Source of the DNA: Erythrobacter sp.
GTDB lineage: Bacteria; Pseudomonadota; Alphaproteobacteria; Sphingomonadales; Sphingomonadaceae
Length of the DNA stretch: 64,000 nt
Reading direction: 5' to 3'
NCBI GenBank assembly: GCA_009993605.1
Contig: JAACTB010000007.1
Coordinates: 496,001-560,000 of the forward strand
In this document: one piece after another, positions 52,025 to 61,833 of the stretch
Numbering within the stretch: position 1 is the stretch's first letter
Layout: each line of letters opens with the position of its first letter
The notes under the pieces: model-generated
Told to the model about the DNA's origin: nothing
The model's database searches: none
Seen by the model: the letters and a program-made list of their open reading frames with translations, nothing else
Translations under genes and position numbers: made by a program

Positions 52025-54811
52025 TCAGAACTTGTAGGTGAAGCCTGCGAGGAAGCGACGCCCGTAGAGCTGATAATCGACCACCTGGTTGCGCTCCGCC
52101 CCGGTGGAGACGAAGGGCTGATCGGTCAGGTTCTGGCCCTGGAGGTAGAGCGAGAGCCCTTCCAGCGCGGTACCATCCTGGAAGTCGTAGCCGATCTGCG
52201 CATCGATGATCGTTTCTGCCAGCGCGGTGCGCCGCACGGGCGATCCGCCGAAGCCGGTGAAGTCACCGAGGAAGGTCGAGCGATAGCGGGCGCTGACGCG
52301 GGTGTTGAACCCTGCCCGCTCGAAATAGGCGGTCCCGTTGACGACCCATTTCGAATAGCCGGGGATCTGCGTCTCGTTTCCGTCCGCATCCTCGATCTTG
52401 GTATTGGTGTAGCTGGCGCCGCCCGTGATGCCGAACCCTTCCAGCGCCTCGCTGAAGGTGTCGAAGGGCAGCGTCACCGCCAGTTCCGCACCGTAGAGAT
52501 CGCCCCCGCCGGTGTTGATCGGCGCATCCAGCGTGCCGATCGGCGACAGGTTGGGATAGGCCGCGCTGCCCGGGGGCGGCGGGAAGGACGAATAATCGAA
52601 CGCGAAGCGGCCGTTGAAGACGTAGCTCTTGATGTCCTTGTAGAACAGCTGGAGCGCCACGACCCCGCCGGTGCCGAAATATTTCTCGATGTTGAAATCG
52701 ACGGCATTGGCGCGATAGGGCCGCAGATAGGGGTTGCCGCCACCGCCACGGATGATCCCGCCGGGCACCGAATTATCGATCCCGTAACCGATCGAAAGGC
52801 GCGTGTCGTCCAAGCGGGGCCGCATGATCTCGCGCGCCGCCGCGACGCGGAACACCCAGTCGCTGTTGAGACGTAAGGAGAGGTTCGCGCTCGGCAACAC
52901 ATCCCAGTAATCGTCGCCAAGGGTCAGGCGCTGCGGGCCGGCAGCCGGGAAGATGAAGCCGGTCGAATTCTGAACCGTGTTTATCCCCTGCACGCCGACA
53001 TTGCCGGTCAGCACGCCGCTCGCCAGTTCCTGCTCGATATTCGCCTGGAGATAGAGCGTCATCAGGTCTTCATTGACCGTGTAGCTCTTGCTCAGAACGT
53101 CATTGGCGGCGTTCGGCCCGGTCGCGACGCGCGGTTCGAGCACGAGGATGCCGGCCGCGATCAGCTCGCGCGGATCGTAGCTGACGATGGGGCCGAGGCC
53201 GAGATAAGTGAGGTCGGTCGCGCGCAGCAGGAATTGCGAGGGGATCGCCACCTCGGTCGCGCCGTTGGGCAAGCGCACGAAAGCCTCGTCCGGGGTCAGG
53301 CTCTTCTCGCGCGTCGTGTAGTTCATGCCGAACTGCACGCTGCGCAGGAATCCGCCGTCGAATTCCTTTTCGACCTCGCCGCGGAACTGGAACAGCTCGT
53401 CCTCGATGATGCGGTTGTTGGAATAGCCCGCCTGCGGGATCGCGCCGCCGCCCCAGCCGAGCGGGTCGGTCAGGAAGATGCGTGCCGGATCGCTGTAATC
53501 GAGCGAGGGGTTGAAGACGGTGCCTTCGTCGCCCGAGGTGAAGCCGATCGTGGCCGCCGAACCGCGCCCGGTCGAAGGGCCGTTGAAGCCGGTGCCGGAA
53601 TAGCTTTCCAGGCTCAATTCGTTGCGATCGGTGCGCGAATAGCCGAAGTCGAAGAAGGCGGTCCAGCCGTCGTCACCATCCCACAGCGCGTTGAAGCCGC
53701 CCGAATAGAGGTCGGCCTTGCGCTGGAACACGTCGTTTCGGATCACGCCGCGCACATTGTCGAACTGGCCCGCGGTGACGAGCCCGTCCTCGACCGTGAA
53801 ATTGGCCGGATTGAACGTCGTCCCGAACGCGCCGAAGCCGAGCGGGAGCTCGATGCCGCGCTTGGACTGGTCGTCGTCGAAATTGGAGTAGAACCCGTCG
53901 ACGGTGAGCGTCAGCTGGGGCATCGGCTGCCATTGCAGCGTGCCGTTGACGCCGAGGCGCTTCAACCGTGTCGAGGTGACATAGGACTTGGACCCGCCGA
54001 TCAGCGCCGCATCCTGGCCGTTCACCTGCGTTCCGGCATAGCCCCAGGCGTTGAATTCCTGAAGCTGGTAGGGCTCGTCCACATAAGAGGCCGCGAGCGA
54101 GATGCCGAGCGTATCGTCGGCGAACTGGTCGACGAAGGTGCCGTTGACGCGATAGCCGAATTCGCGCGAACCGGCGTTGAGCGCGCCGATATCGGCCCAC
54201 GATCCGCGCGCGCCCACGGCGAAGATCTGCTTGCCGGTTTCGAGCGGGCGGATCGTGCGGATATCGATCGTGCCGACGAGGCCTTGCCCGACCAGCGATG
54301 CGGTCGGCGACTTGTAGACGACGACCTGGTTGACGATTTCGGAAGGATACTGGTCCAGCTCGACCGAGCGGTTGTCGCTCGTCGTCGTCTGTTCACGGCC
54401 GTTCAACAGCGTCTGCGAGAAGTCCGGGCCGAAGCCGCGGATCGCGACCACGTTGGCGCGCCCGTTCAGGCGCTGCGCGGTGAGGCCGGGAAGGCGCGCG
54501 ATCGATTCGCCGATCGAGGCGTCGGGCAATTTGCCGATATCTTCCGCCGTGACCGATTCGACGATCTGGTCGGACAGCTTCTTTTCCGCGACCGCGCTTT
54601 CGAGGCTGGCGCGAAAGCCCGTCACGATGATGACTTCGTCCGATGCGGCATCGGGATCGGTGACCGGCTGGCCTTCGTCGACCTGGTCGGGCGTGGTCTG
54701 CTGGCTACCCTGCGCCATCGCGACGGAGGGAAGTAGGCCGCTCGCCAGCGCCAGGGTTGCGGTGAATGCGGAAATGCTGATCCCGCTGCGAAGCGTGTCG
54801 CGAAAAGCCAT
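52025..54811 (-). CDS. TonB-dependent receptor of the maltodextrin locus (MalA-like)
   Basis: The product has 928 aa. ATG 54811 follows a GAGAGGGT ribosome site and opens a signal peptide ending SVAMAQG. The TonB-box region DEVIIVTGFRASLESAVAEK and the plug motif IGKLPDASIGESIARLPGLT are characteristic of the Caulobacter/sphingomonad carbohydrate receptors, including the Caulobacter maltodextrin receptor MalA. The barrel ends with the typical YKF terminus (RRFLAGFTYKF). It is the first gene of the amylase operon and is divergent from a LacI regulator, so maltodextrin uptake across the outer membrane is the likely job. Confidence 0.94.
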   Translation of the reverse strand: MAFRDTLRSGISISAFTATLALASGLLPSVAMAQGSQQTTPDQVDEGQPVTDPDAASDEVIIVTGFRASLESAVAEKKLSDQIVESVTAEDIGKLPDASIGESIARLPGLTAQRLNGRANVVAIRGFGPDFSQTLLNGREQTTTSDNRSVELDQYPSEIVNQVVVYKSPTASLVGQGLVGTIDIRTIRPLETGKQIFAVGARGSWADIGALNAGSREFGYRVNGTFVDQFADDTLGISLAASYVDEPYQLQEFNAWGYAGTQVNGQDAALIGGSKSYVTSTRLKRLGVNGTLQWQPMPQLTLTVDGFYSNFDDDQSKRGIELPLGFGAFGTTFNPANFTVEDGLVTAGQFDNVRGVIRNDVFQRKADLYSGGFNALWDGDDGWTAFFDFGYSRTDRNELSLESYSGTGFNGPSTGRGSAATIGFTSGDEGTVFNPSLDYSDPARIFLTDPLGWGGGAIPQAGYSNNRIIEDELFQFRGEVEKEFDGGFLRSVQFGMNYTTREKSLTPDEAFVRLPNGATEVAIPSQFLLRATDLTYLGLGPIVSYDPRELIAAGILVLEPRVATGPNAANDVLSKSYTVNEDLMTLYLQANIEQELASGVLTGNVGVQGINTVQNSTGFIFPAAGPQRLTLGDDYWDVLPSANLSLRLNSDWVFRVAAAREIMRPRLDDTRLSIGYGIDNSVPGGIIRGGGGNPYLRPYRANAVDFNIEKYFGTGGVVALQLFYKDIKSYVFNGRFAFDYSSFPPPPGSAAYPNLSPIGTLDAPINTGGGDLYGAELAVTLPFDTFSEALEGFGITGGASYTNTKIEDADGNETQIPGYSKWVVNGTAYFERAGFNTRVSARYRSTFLGDFTGFGGSPVRRTALAETIIDAQIGYDFQDGTALEGLSLYLQGQNLTDQPFVSTGAERNQVVDYQLYGRRFLAGFTYKF

Positions 54812-55123
54812 GTGTCTACCCTCTCCAGAACCAGCCCGCCTTGGACCGGAATTCCTTTTGGTTCGGGCGGTTTCCGATTGTCGGATTTCCCGCCCTTCCC
54901 TTCACGGATAGGACCGGTTTCGTGCGCTGCGGAAGACAGCATACGTATGTGATGCGATGCATCGCGGCACCGCTGTTGCGCGATTGCCATAGCGTTCGGG
55001 CCGGCCCGCATTGCCATAATCGCCGCTGCGGCTTAGCGTGACTGCGGCTTGCGGTAAGCGCGGGAAAACACGCCGCTCTCGCAAGCATTGGGCGCATTCC
55101 GGGCGCGCAATCGGGAGAGAGGC
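54812..55123. promoter_or_regulatory. Divergent control region, TonB receptor / LacI regulator
   Basis: This 312-bp gap holds no supportable gene. It carries two adjacent perfect palindromes (54940-54965). No unambiguous -35/-10 pair was identified. A GGGAGAG ribosome site precedes the LacI gene. Confidence 0.5.
54940..54965. promoter_or_regulatory. Two adjacent perfect palindromes, candidate LacI operators
   Basis: CATACGTATG (54940-54949) and GCGATGCATCGC (54954-54965) are separated by four bases. Both have a central symmetric dyad as in LacI-family operators. A close match to the first lies before the permease gene. Confidence 0.45.
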
Positions 55124-56188
55124 ATGGGACGCACGCCGAGCGGGAGGCCGACGAGTTTCGATATCGCCTATCGCGCGGGCGTGTCGCAGCCGACCGTCAG
55201 CCGGGCCCTGCGCGGCGACAAATCGGTGAGCGCGAAGACCCGTGCCCGGATCGAGGCGATCGCCGCCGAGCTCAATTACACCGTCGACAAGAACGCCAGC
55301 TCGCTGCGCTCGCAACGCTCCAACACGATCGCGCTGCTCTTCTTCGAGGACCCCACGCCCGACGAGAGCATGATCAATCCCTTCTTCCTCGCGATGCTGG
55401 GATCGATCACGCGTGCCTGCGCGGACCGGGGGCTCGACCTGCTGATCTCGTTCCAGCGAATGGAGGACGACTGGCACGTCCGCTATCAGGACAGCCACCG
55501 GGCGGACGGTCTGATCCTGCTGGGTTATGGCGACTACACGCTCTATCGCGAGCGGCTCGACCAGCTGGAGCGGCAGGGCACGCATTTCGCGCGCTGGGGT
55601 TCGGTGTCGAGCGATGCGAGCGGCGTGACGGTGGGGACCGACAACCACGCCGCCGGGGTTCTGGCGGGCGCGCACCTCATCGAAAACGGGCGGCGCAAGA
55701 TCGCCTTCCTAGGCCATGCGGACGAGCATTATCCCGAATTTCGCGGGCGCTATCTGGGCTTGTGCGAAGCGCTCGGCGCAGCGGGGATCGCGCCCGACCC
55801 GGCGCTTCAGTTCGATGCGATCACGACCGAGGAGGCCGGACACCGGGCCACGCAATCCCTCATCGCCTCGGGCGCGCATTTCGATGCGATCTTCGCTGCG
55901 AGCGACCTTATCGCCATTGGTGCGATGCGCGCGATCAAGGAAGCGGGCCGCCTTGTGCCCGACGATATCGCGGTGGTAGGATTCGACGATATTCCGGCGG
56001 CCAGCCTGACCACGCCGCCGCTGACCACCGTGATGCAGGATATCGGCGCGGCAGGGCAGGCCCTTGTCGAGACGCTGCTGGCCCAGATCGAGGGCCGCGA
56101 CCTGCCGCCGCGCAGGCTAGCGGGACGACTGATCGTGAGAGGGTCGAGCGCGCCTGCGAATGGTGCGACGAACGGGTCCACGCCCTGA
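55124..56188 (+). CDS. LacI family transcriptional regulator of maltodextrin genes
   Basis: The product has 354 aa. ATG 55124 follows a GGGAGAG site; the track start at 55088 is rejected. The N-terminal helix-turn-helix and hinge are clear: [26 protein letters not shown] and [16 protein letters not shown]. The rest is a periplasmic-binding-protein-like sugar sensor ([19 protein letters not shown]). It is divergent from the receptor-amylase operon and 104 bp upstream of the permease, so it most likely represses both and responds to maltose or a derivative. The ligand is inferred from context. Confidence 0.93.
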   Translation: MGRTPSGRPTSFDIAYRAGVSQPTVSRALRGDKSVSAKTRARIEAIAAELNYTVDKNASSLRSQRSNTIALLFFEDPTPDESMINPFFLAMLGSITRACADRGLDLLISFQRMEDDWHVRYQDSHRADGLILLGYGDYTLYRERLDQLERQGTHFARWGSVSSDASGVTVGTDNHAAGVLAGAHLIENGRRKIAFLGHADEHYPEFRGRYLGLCEALGAAGIAPDPALQFDAITTEEAGHRATQSLIASGAHFDAIFAASDLIAIGAMRAIKEAGRLVPDDIAVVGFDDIPAASLTTPPLTTVMQDIGAAGQALVETLLAQIEGRDLPPRRLAGRLIVRGSSAPANGATNGSTP

Positions 56189-56193
56189 CGCCA

Positions 56194-56203
56194 CATTCGT
56201 ATG
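56194..56203. promoter_or_regulatory. CATTCGTATG, operator-like site before the MFS gene
   Basis: It differs at one position from the perfect palindrome CATACGTATG upstream of the receptor operon. It lies between lacI and the permease, about 90 bp before the permease start, consistent with control by the same regulator. Confidence 0.35.
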
Positions 56204-56292
56204 CAGCCTTGTGAGGCCCGCCGCTTCGTGCGAGCGCGGACCGCATCCGAGCAGGCGTGAAGACCTGCCGGATACGGACGAGGAAAACCGCG

Positions 56293-57810
56293 ATGACGAC
56301 AGCCGCCCTTACCGAAAAACCGCGCCAGGCCTTCTGGGGTCTGTTCAATATCAGTTTCGGTTTCTTCGGCATCCAGATCGGCTTCGCGCTGCAGAACGCG
56401 AATATGAGCCGGGTCTTCCAGACGCTGGGCGCCAGCATGGACGATCTGCCCGCTCTGTGGGTCGCCGCGCCGCTGACGGGGCTGATCGTGCAGCCGATCA
56501 TCGGCCATCTGTCGGACAAGACCTGGAACCGGCTCGGGCGCCGTCGCCCCTATTTCCTCACCGGCGCGATCTTTGCCGCGCTGGCGCTGTTCCTGATGCC
56601 GCTCAGCCCTTCCTTCGGCGCGCCGCTGCTGTTCGCCGCCGCCATGCTGTGGGTGCTCGACGCCTCGCTCAACGTCTCGATGGAACCCTTCCGCGCCTTC
56701 GTCGGCGATATGCTGCGAACGGACCAGCACAGCGCCGGCTATTCGGTGCAGACCGCCTTCATCGGCGCAGGCGCGGTGGTCGGATCGATCTTCCCCTGGC
56801 TGCTCGAACATCTCGGGATCAGCAATGTCGCCGCGCCCGGCGCCCTGCCCGATACGGTGCGCTTCAGTTTCTGGTTCGGCGGCGCCGCGCTATTTCTGGC
56901 GGTGCTGTGGACCATCGTCACGACGCGCGAATACAGCCCCGAAGAACAGGCGGCCTTCGCGGGCGAGACGGCCGCGGCGGACACTGCGCAACCGGTCCGC
57001 GCGCTGGCGAGCAAGTCCTATCTGTCGAGTGCCATCTGGATCGCGCTGGGCCTTGTCGTGGTGCTGGCCGTCGATGCGCTGGCGCTGGAGAAGGAAGTGC
57101 TGTTGTTGGGCGCGCTGCTGGCCGGTTACGGCCTGCTCAGCGCCGCTGCCATCGCGCTCGCCAAACAGGGCCGCACAACCAACATGCTGTCCAGCATCGT
57201 CGGCGATTTCGCCGGGATGCCGGATGTGATGAAGAGGCTGGCGCTGGTTCAGTTCTTCAGCTGGTCGGCGCTGTTCATCATGTGGATCAACACCACGCCG
57301 GTCGTGACCCAATACGTCTTCGGCAGCACCGACACGGCGAGCGCAGCCTATAATGACGGCGCGAACTGGGTGAACGTCCTCTTCACGGTCTATAACGGCG
57401 TCGCGGCGGTCGCGGCGCTGGCGCTGCTTCCCTGGCTCAGCCGCCGGTTCGGGCAGGTCGTGACGCACGCGATCTGCCTCTCGCTCGGCGCGATCGGGTT
57501 TCTGATGTTCTTCGTGGTGCGCGATGCCGGGATTCTGCTCGTCGCCGAAATCGGGATCGGGATCGCCTGGGCCAGCATTCTCGCCATGCCCTACGCCATC
57601 CTCGCCTCCAACCTCCCACAGGCCAAGCTCGGCATCTATATGGGCCTGTTCAACATCTTCATCGTCGTCCCGCAATTGTTGGTGGCGACGGTTATGGGAT
57701 CGGTGATGAAGCTGCTCTTCCCGGGCGAGCCGATATGGACGATGCTGTTCGCGGCCGCCGCGCTGGGCGTGGCGGCGATCGCCACGCTGCGGGTGAGGCA
57801 GGCGATCTGA
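56293..57810 (+). CDS. MFS maltose-type permease
   Basis: The product has 505 aa. ATG 56293 follows a GAGGA site; the track start at 56257 is a GTG with a basic leader and is less likely. About twelve hydrophobic helices are visible, with the family motifs [18 protein letters not shown] in helix 1 and [18 protein letters not shown] after helix 2. The second is the loop signature of SUC/MalY-type glycoside transporters. It would move maltose or maltodextrins from periplasm to cytoplasm for the GH13 alpha-glucosidase. It replaces the ABC-type MalEFGK system of enterobacteria. Confidence 0.92.
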   Translation: MTTAALTEKPRQAFWGLFNISFGFFGIQIGFALQNANMSRVFQTLGASMDDLPALWVAAPLTGLIVQPIIGHLSDKTWNRLGRRRPYFLTGAIFAALALFLMPLSPSFGAPLLFAAAMLWVLDASLNVSMEPFRAFVGDMLRTDQHSAGYSVQTAFIGAGAVVGSIFPWLLEHLGISNVAAPGALPDTVRFSFWFGGAALFLAVLWTIVTTREYSPEEQAAFAGETAAADTAQPVRALASKSYLSSAIWIALGLVVVLAVDALALEKEVLLLGALLAGYGLLSAAAIALAKQGRTTNMLSSIVGDFAGMPDVMKRLALVQFFSWSALFIMWINTTPVVTQYVFGSTDTASAAYNDGANWVNVLFTVYNGVAAVAALALLPWLSRRFGQVVTHAICLSLGAIGFLMFFVVRDAGILLVAEIGIGIAWASILAMPYAILASNLPQAKLGIYMGLFNIFIVVPQLLVATVMGSVMKLLFPGEPIWTMLFAAAALGVAAIATLRVRQAI

Positions 57811-57814
57811 GTTC

Positions 57815-57830
57815 GGCTCTTGCGAGAGCC
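57815..57830. terminator. Short hairpin between convergent genes
   Basis: GGCTCT-TGCG-AGAGCC is a perfect 6-bp stem in the 19-bp gap between the permease and the DUF6702-like gene. It has no U-tract, so it is only a weak bidirectional terminator candidate. Confidence 0.3.
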
Positions 57831-58336
57831 TAGCGCCGCAGTTCCGCCTCCTTGAACCCGTCGCCCGCGCGGAAGATCAGCGTCCTCACATCGGTACCGC
57901 CACCCAGATTGACGCGGTTTTCCTGCCGCGCCCAGACTTCGGTCAGGATCTGCGAGTTGATCGAGACGGCCTGCGAGGGCTCCAGCACGGGCATTTCCTG
58001 ATAGACCCACAGGCTCCCGCCCTTCACCTCGCTCCCCACGAAGGTCAGCTTGGCGAACTGGTCGCCGATGCGGACAGGGAAACGCGTCGTCACGTAATCG
58101 GCAAAGGCCTGGCGGCTTTCGGGACTGCTGACGATATCGGGCGAATGTACCCCGCCATGGCGCAGCGCGTGTTCGGCATCGTGCAGGGGCACCTGATGCA
58201 CGATCTCGACCCGGTCCGTCCGCGGATTAATCGAGACGGTCGAGATCGCGAGCTTCTGCTGGTGCGCGGCGGCGGGCATGGCGGCGAAAAGCACCGCCAG
58301 CGCCAGCAGCACGCGACCGAAAAACGAGCGGATCAT
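57830..58336 (-). CDS. Exported DUF6702-like protein
   Basis: The product has 168 aa. ATG 58336 overlaps the peptidase stop by 4 bp; the 594-codon ORF in the track continues out of frame through the peptidase gene. A signal peptide (MIRSFFGRVLLALAVLFAAMPAAA) is followed by HQQKLAISTVSINPRTDRVEIVHQVPLHDAEH, which fits the DUF6702 pattern of a small beta-sandwich periplasmic protein. Function is unknown. Coupling to an M1-type peptidase is its only contextual clue. Confidence 0.75.
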   Translation of the reverse strand: MIRSFFGRVLLALAVLFAAMPAAAHQQKLAISTVSINPRTDRVEIVHQVPLHDAEHALRHGGVHSPDIVSSPESRQAFADYVTTRFPVRIGDQFAKLTFVGSEVKGGSLWVYQEMPVLEPSQAVSINSQILTEVWARQENRVNLGGGTDVRTLIFRAGDGFKEAELRR

Positions 58337-60744
58337 TCGCTCGCTTCCCGCATCAGATCGCGGCTTTGACGCGAACTGGAGCCTTCGGATTTGAACGCTT
58401 CGATCCGGCTCGGGATGATGCGGCGCGGATAGTAATTGTTCTCGATATCCGCATCCGCCGTCTCCCAGTTCGGATCGACCACCACTTCGGTCAGCTCCTT
58501 GCCCTTCGGGAAATGCAGCAGCTTGGTGACCGAACGGGAATCGCGGCGCCAGATTTCCGCCGGAATGTTCATTCGTTCGGTCGTGCCGTCCGCGAAGGTC
58601 AGGCCCAGGATGATCGGCATCACCAGCCCGCCCTTGTTCGAGAAGTTGAGGACGTAATAATTGCGGTCCTCCCTGATCGCGCGATCGAAGGTGGCGCGCT
58701 CCCACGGCTCGAGACCGTCGAGGAAGCTGCGGTAATCCTTCCGGTCCTTGGGCGTGACGGTGAACTGGTCGTTCTCGTCGTAGAAATCGCGGATGCCGGG
58801 ATTTTCCAGCACCCAGATCGGCAGGTCCTGTTCCTCGTTCAGCGTCACGCCGATGCGCTTGGGCTCGCTGGCTAGCTCCTCGCGGCGGCGGCGCAGGTCG
58901 ATATCGGGGTTCTCGGTATCGATGCGCAATTTGTAGATCGAATCGAGCGCGATATCGACGTGGTCGGTGGTGTAGAACCAGCCGCGCCAGAACCAGTCGA
59001 GATCGGTGCCCGAAGCCTCCTCGATCGTGCGGAAGAAATCGGCCGGCGTCGGACGCTTGAACTTCCAGCGGCGCGCATATTCCTTGAGCGCGAAATCGAA
59101 CCGTTCGCGCCCGATCACCGTGTCGCGCAGGATGTGATAGGCGGCTGACGGCTTGGTATAGGCGTTGGGGCCGATATTCAGCACCGAATCCGAATGCGTC
59201 ATGATCGGAACCTGATTGTCCGAGATCATGTAGGAAATCACGTCGCGCGGGATCCCGCCGCTCCACGGCAAAGTCGGATCGAATTCGTAGCCCGCGATGG
59301 AATCGAGGAAGGAATTGATCCCTTCGTCCATCCAGGTCCACTGCCGCTCGTCCGAATTGACCGTCATCGGGAAATAGATGTGCCCGATCTCGTGGATCAC
59401 GACGCCGAGCAGGAACATCTTTTCCGACAGCGAATAGGTGCGCGTCCCATCGTCGTTGAGATTGGTGCGCGGCCCGTTGAAGGTGATCATCGGGTATTCC
59501 ATCCCGCCCACCGGCCCGTTGACGCTCTGCGCGGTGGGATAGGGATAGTCGAAGCTGAAGCGGGAATAGACCTCCATCGTGTGAACGACGGCGGCGGTCG
59601 AATATTTCTGCCACAGCTCGCCGCCTTCCTTGGGGTAGAAGGACATCGCCATCACGGTCTCGTTCTCGGCGCCGGGCTGGTTGTGGCCTTGCGCGTCCCA
59701 GGCGAACTTGCGGCTCGACGCCCAGGCGAAATCGCGCACGTTCTGCGCGGAATAGCGCCAGGTCTTCGTGCCCGACGCGCCGCTACGCTCGTTGGCTTCG
59801 GCTTCCCGCGGGGTGACGATGAAGACGGGCGCGTCGGCGGTGCGGGCCCGCTCCAGGCGCTGGATCTGCTGCGCTGTCAGGACCTGCATGGGGTTCTGCA
59901 AGACGCCCGTCGAGGAAACGATGTGATCGTCCGGCACGGTGATCGCGACATCGTAATCCCCGAACTCCAGCGTGAATTCGCCCCGCCCCAGAAACTCCTT
60001 ATTGTGCCAGCCTTCATAGTCCGAATACGCGACCATGCGCGGAAACCATTGCGCCATCAGGAAGATGTCGTTGCCGCCGGGGCGCGGATCGTCGGGGAAA
60101 TGTTCGTAACCCGATCGCGCATAGACCGCGTTTTCCTCGACGATGTTGAAATCCCATTCGATCGCGAACTCGACGCTCTGCCCCGGCGCGAGCGCCACCG
60201 GCAGATCGATCCGCATCAGCGTGCCCACGATGGTGCGCTGCAATTCGCCGCCGCCGACCAGCCGCAGCGAGCGGATGTCGTAGCCGAACTCGTTATCCGC
60301 CATCGTCTGCTGGCGGCGCAGTTCCTCCAGAGACAGGCGCGCGGGCTGGCTGCCGCTGGCATTGCTCACCGCCGGACCGCGCCGCCCCGCTCCGCCGAAA
60401 TCGTCGGTCAGTTCGGCCATGGAATCGTTGCGAAAGATGTTCTGGTCGAGCTGCATCCACAGCCACGGCAGCGTGTCGGGAGAGTTGTTCGTATAGCGGA
60501 TCGTGGCGCGCGAGCTCGACCGGCGGCGATCCTCGTCGAGCGTCGTCTCTATCGTGTAATCGGCTTCCTGCTGCCAGTACTGATGGCCCGGCGCGCCCGA
60601 CGCATTGCGATAGACATTCGCCGTCGGAAGCACTTCGTCGAGCTGCCGGAACTTGTCCTCGAACGAGCCCTTGGTCTGCTCGATCCCTTGCGCAGCGACG
60701 GGCGAGGCCACGAGCATGGCGCACAGCGTAACGATCCGTTTCAA
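58333..60744 (-). CDS. M1 family metallopeptidase, exported
   Basis: The product has 803 aa. I start it at TTG 60744 because GGGGAG sits 6-7 bases upstream and the following residues form a signal peptide (KRIVTLCAMLVASPVAAQG); the track ATG at 60852 adds an unlikely leader. The zinc site is HEIGH in VVIHEIGHIYFP with the third ligand Glu in MDEGINSF about 20 residues later. A GGMEYPMI motif stands in for the GxMEN exopeptidase motif. The protein belongs to the long periplasmic M1 peptidases of sphingomonads and xanthomonads that process N-terminal residues of peptides. It overlaps the downstream DUF6702-like gene. Confidence 0.9.
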   Translation of the reverse strand: MKRIVTLCAMLVASPVAAQGIEQTKGSFEDKFRQLDEVLPTANVYRNASGAPGHQYWQQEADYTIETTLDEDRRRSSSRATIRYTNNSPDTLPWLWMQLDQNIFRNDSMAELTDDFGGAGRRGPAVSNASGSQPARLSLEELRRQQTMADNEFGYDIRSLRLVGGGELQRTIVGTLMRIDLPVALAPGQSVEFAIEWDFNIVEENAVYARSGYEHFPDDPRPGGNDIFLMAQWFPRMVAYSDYEGWHNKEFLGRGEFTLEFGDYDVAITVPDDHIVSSTGVLQNPMQVLTAQQIQRLERARTADAPVFIVTPREAEANERSGASGTKTWRYSAQNVRDFAWASSRKFAWDAQGHNQPGAENETVMAMSFYPKEGGELWQKYSTAAVVHTMEVYSRFSFDYPYPTAQSVNGPVGGMEYPMITFNGPRTNLNDDGTRTYSLSEKMFLLGVVIHEIGHIYFPMTVNSDERQWTWMDEGINSFLDSIAGYEFDPTLPWSGGIPRDVISYMISDNQVPIMTHSDSVLNIGPNAYTKPSAAYHILRDTVIGRERFDFALKEYARRWKFKRPTPADFFRTIEEASGTDLDWFWRGWFYTTDHVDIALDSIYKLRIDTENPDIDLRRRREELASEPKRIGVTLNEEQDLPIWVLENPGIRDFYDENDQFTVTPKDRKDYRSFLDGLEPWERATFDRAIREDRNYYVLNFSNKGGLVMPIILGLTFADGTTERMNIPAEIWRRDSRSVTKLLHFPKGKELTEVVVDPNWETADADIENNYYPRRIIPSRIEAFKSEGSSSRQSRDLMREASE

Positions 60745-60962
60745 TGGTATCTCCCCTGAACCCCAGATCGGGGCCGTAAGCCCATGGATTAGCAGCACTC
60801 GCCTGCCGATGGCAACGTGTCTGGGGTATTGGCAAACGGACCGCGTCGTCATTGCTGCGCGCGGCGCTTGCCGGTATGCCCGCCCTTACATTGAGCGCCC
60901 GTCATTCGGCCGGGCAGGCAATCCGATCCGGCACGAACCTCAAGACACGGCGTTGAACATCC

Positions 60963-61814
60963 ATGAGTGACCGCCTTTTCATCCTGTTCCAGCACCTCCT
61001 TCCCAAGCAGCGCCTCACCCGCCTTGCGGGCCGGGTGGCGAATGCGCGTCGGGGTCGCTCGACCACCGGGCTGATCCGCTGGTTCGTCGATCGCTACGGC
61101 GTCGACATGAGCGAAGCGGAAAATTCCGACATCGCGAGTTACCAGACGTTCAACGAGTTCTTCACCCGCCCCCTCAAAGCTGGCGTACGCCCGCTGGCCG
61201 AGGCGCCGTTCGTGTCTCCCGTCGACGGGGCGATCAGCCGGTTCGGCGAGATCGACGATCATCACATCATCCAGGCCAAGGGGCATGGGTTCACCACCGC
61301 GCAACTGCTCGCGGGAGACACAAAGCTGGCGGAGCGGTTTCGCCATGGCAGCTTCGCCAATCTCTATCTCTCGCCGCGCGACTACCACCGCCTGCACATG
61401 CCGTGCGCGGGACGGTTGGAGCGGATGATATATGTGCCCGGATCGCTCTTCTCCGTGAACCCGGTGACCGCGCGCGGCGTGCCGGAACTGTTCGCGCGCA
61501 ACGAGCGGACGGTGTGCGTCTTCAGGTCGGAGAAGCACGGCCATTTCGTCATGGTGCTGGTCGGCGCGACCATCGTCGGCAGCATGGAGACGGTGTGGCA
61601 CGGCGTGGTCAATCCCGAACGGACGGGGAGGATCGCGCGGTGGGATTACACCGATGGGAACATCATGCTCGACCAGGGCGAAGAGATGGGACGCTTCCGG
61701 CTCGGCTCGACAGTCATCATGCTGTTCGAACAGGACAGGATCGCGTTCAACCGGGACTGGGCGCCGGAAAAGAGCATCCGTCTGGGCGAGATGATGGGTA
61801 GACTACCCGCCTGA
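60963..61814 (+). CDS. psd: Phosphatidylserine decarboxylase proenzyme
   Basis: The product has 283 aa. It converts phosphatidylserine to phosphatidylethanolamine at the inner membrane and depends on a pyruvoyl group made by self-cleavage. The LGST cleavage motif is present near the C-terminus (RLGSTVIMLF, Ser becoming the pyruvoyl). SPVDGAISRFGE and LSPRDYHRLHMP, both family signatures with catalytic Asp/His residues, are intact. The length matches the E. coli-type enzyme. The gene stands alone, divergent from the M1 peptidase and convergent with the histidine kinase. Confidence 0.95.
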   Translation: MSDRLFILFQHLLPKQRLTRLAGRVANARRGRSTTGLIRWFVDRYGVDMSEAENSDIASYQTFNEFFTRPLKAGVRPLAEAPFVSPVDGAISRFGEIDDHHIIQAKGHGFTTAQLLAGDTKLAERFRHGSFANLYLSPRDYHRLHMPCAGRLERMIYVPGSLFSVNPVTARGVPELFARNERTVCVFRSEKHGHFVMVLVGATIVGSMETVWHGVVNPERTGRIARWDYTDGNIMLDQGEEMGRFRLGSTVIMLFEQDRIAFNRDWAPEKSIRLGEMMGRLPA

Positions 61815-61833
61815 AACGTCGCTTCCTACGAGG

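Noticed and set aside
50417-52876. 819-aa plus-strand ORF
   Set aside because: It spans two real minus-strand genes and the hairpin between them, with no domain.
57830-59614. 594-aa minus-strand ORF extending the DUF6702-like gene
   Set aside because: The extension is an out-of-frame read of the M1 peptidase gene; the real start with a signal peptide is at 58336.
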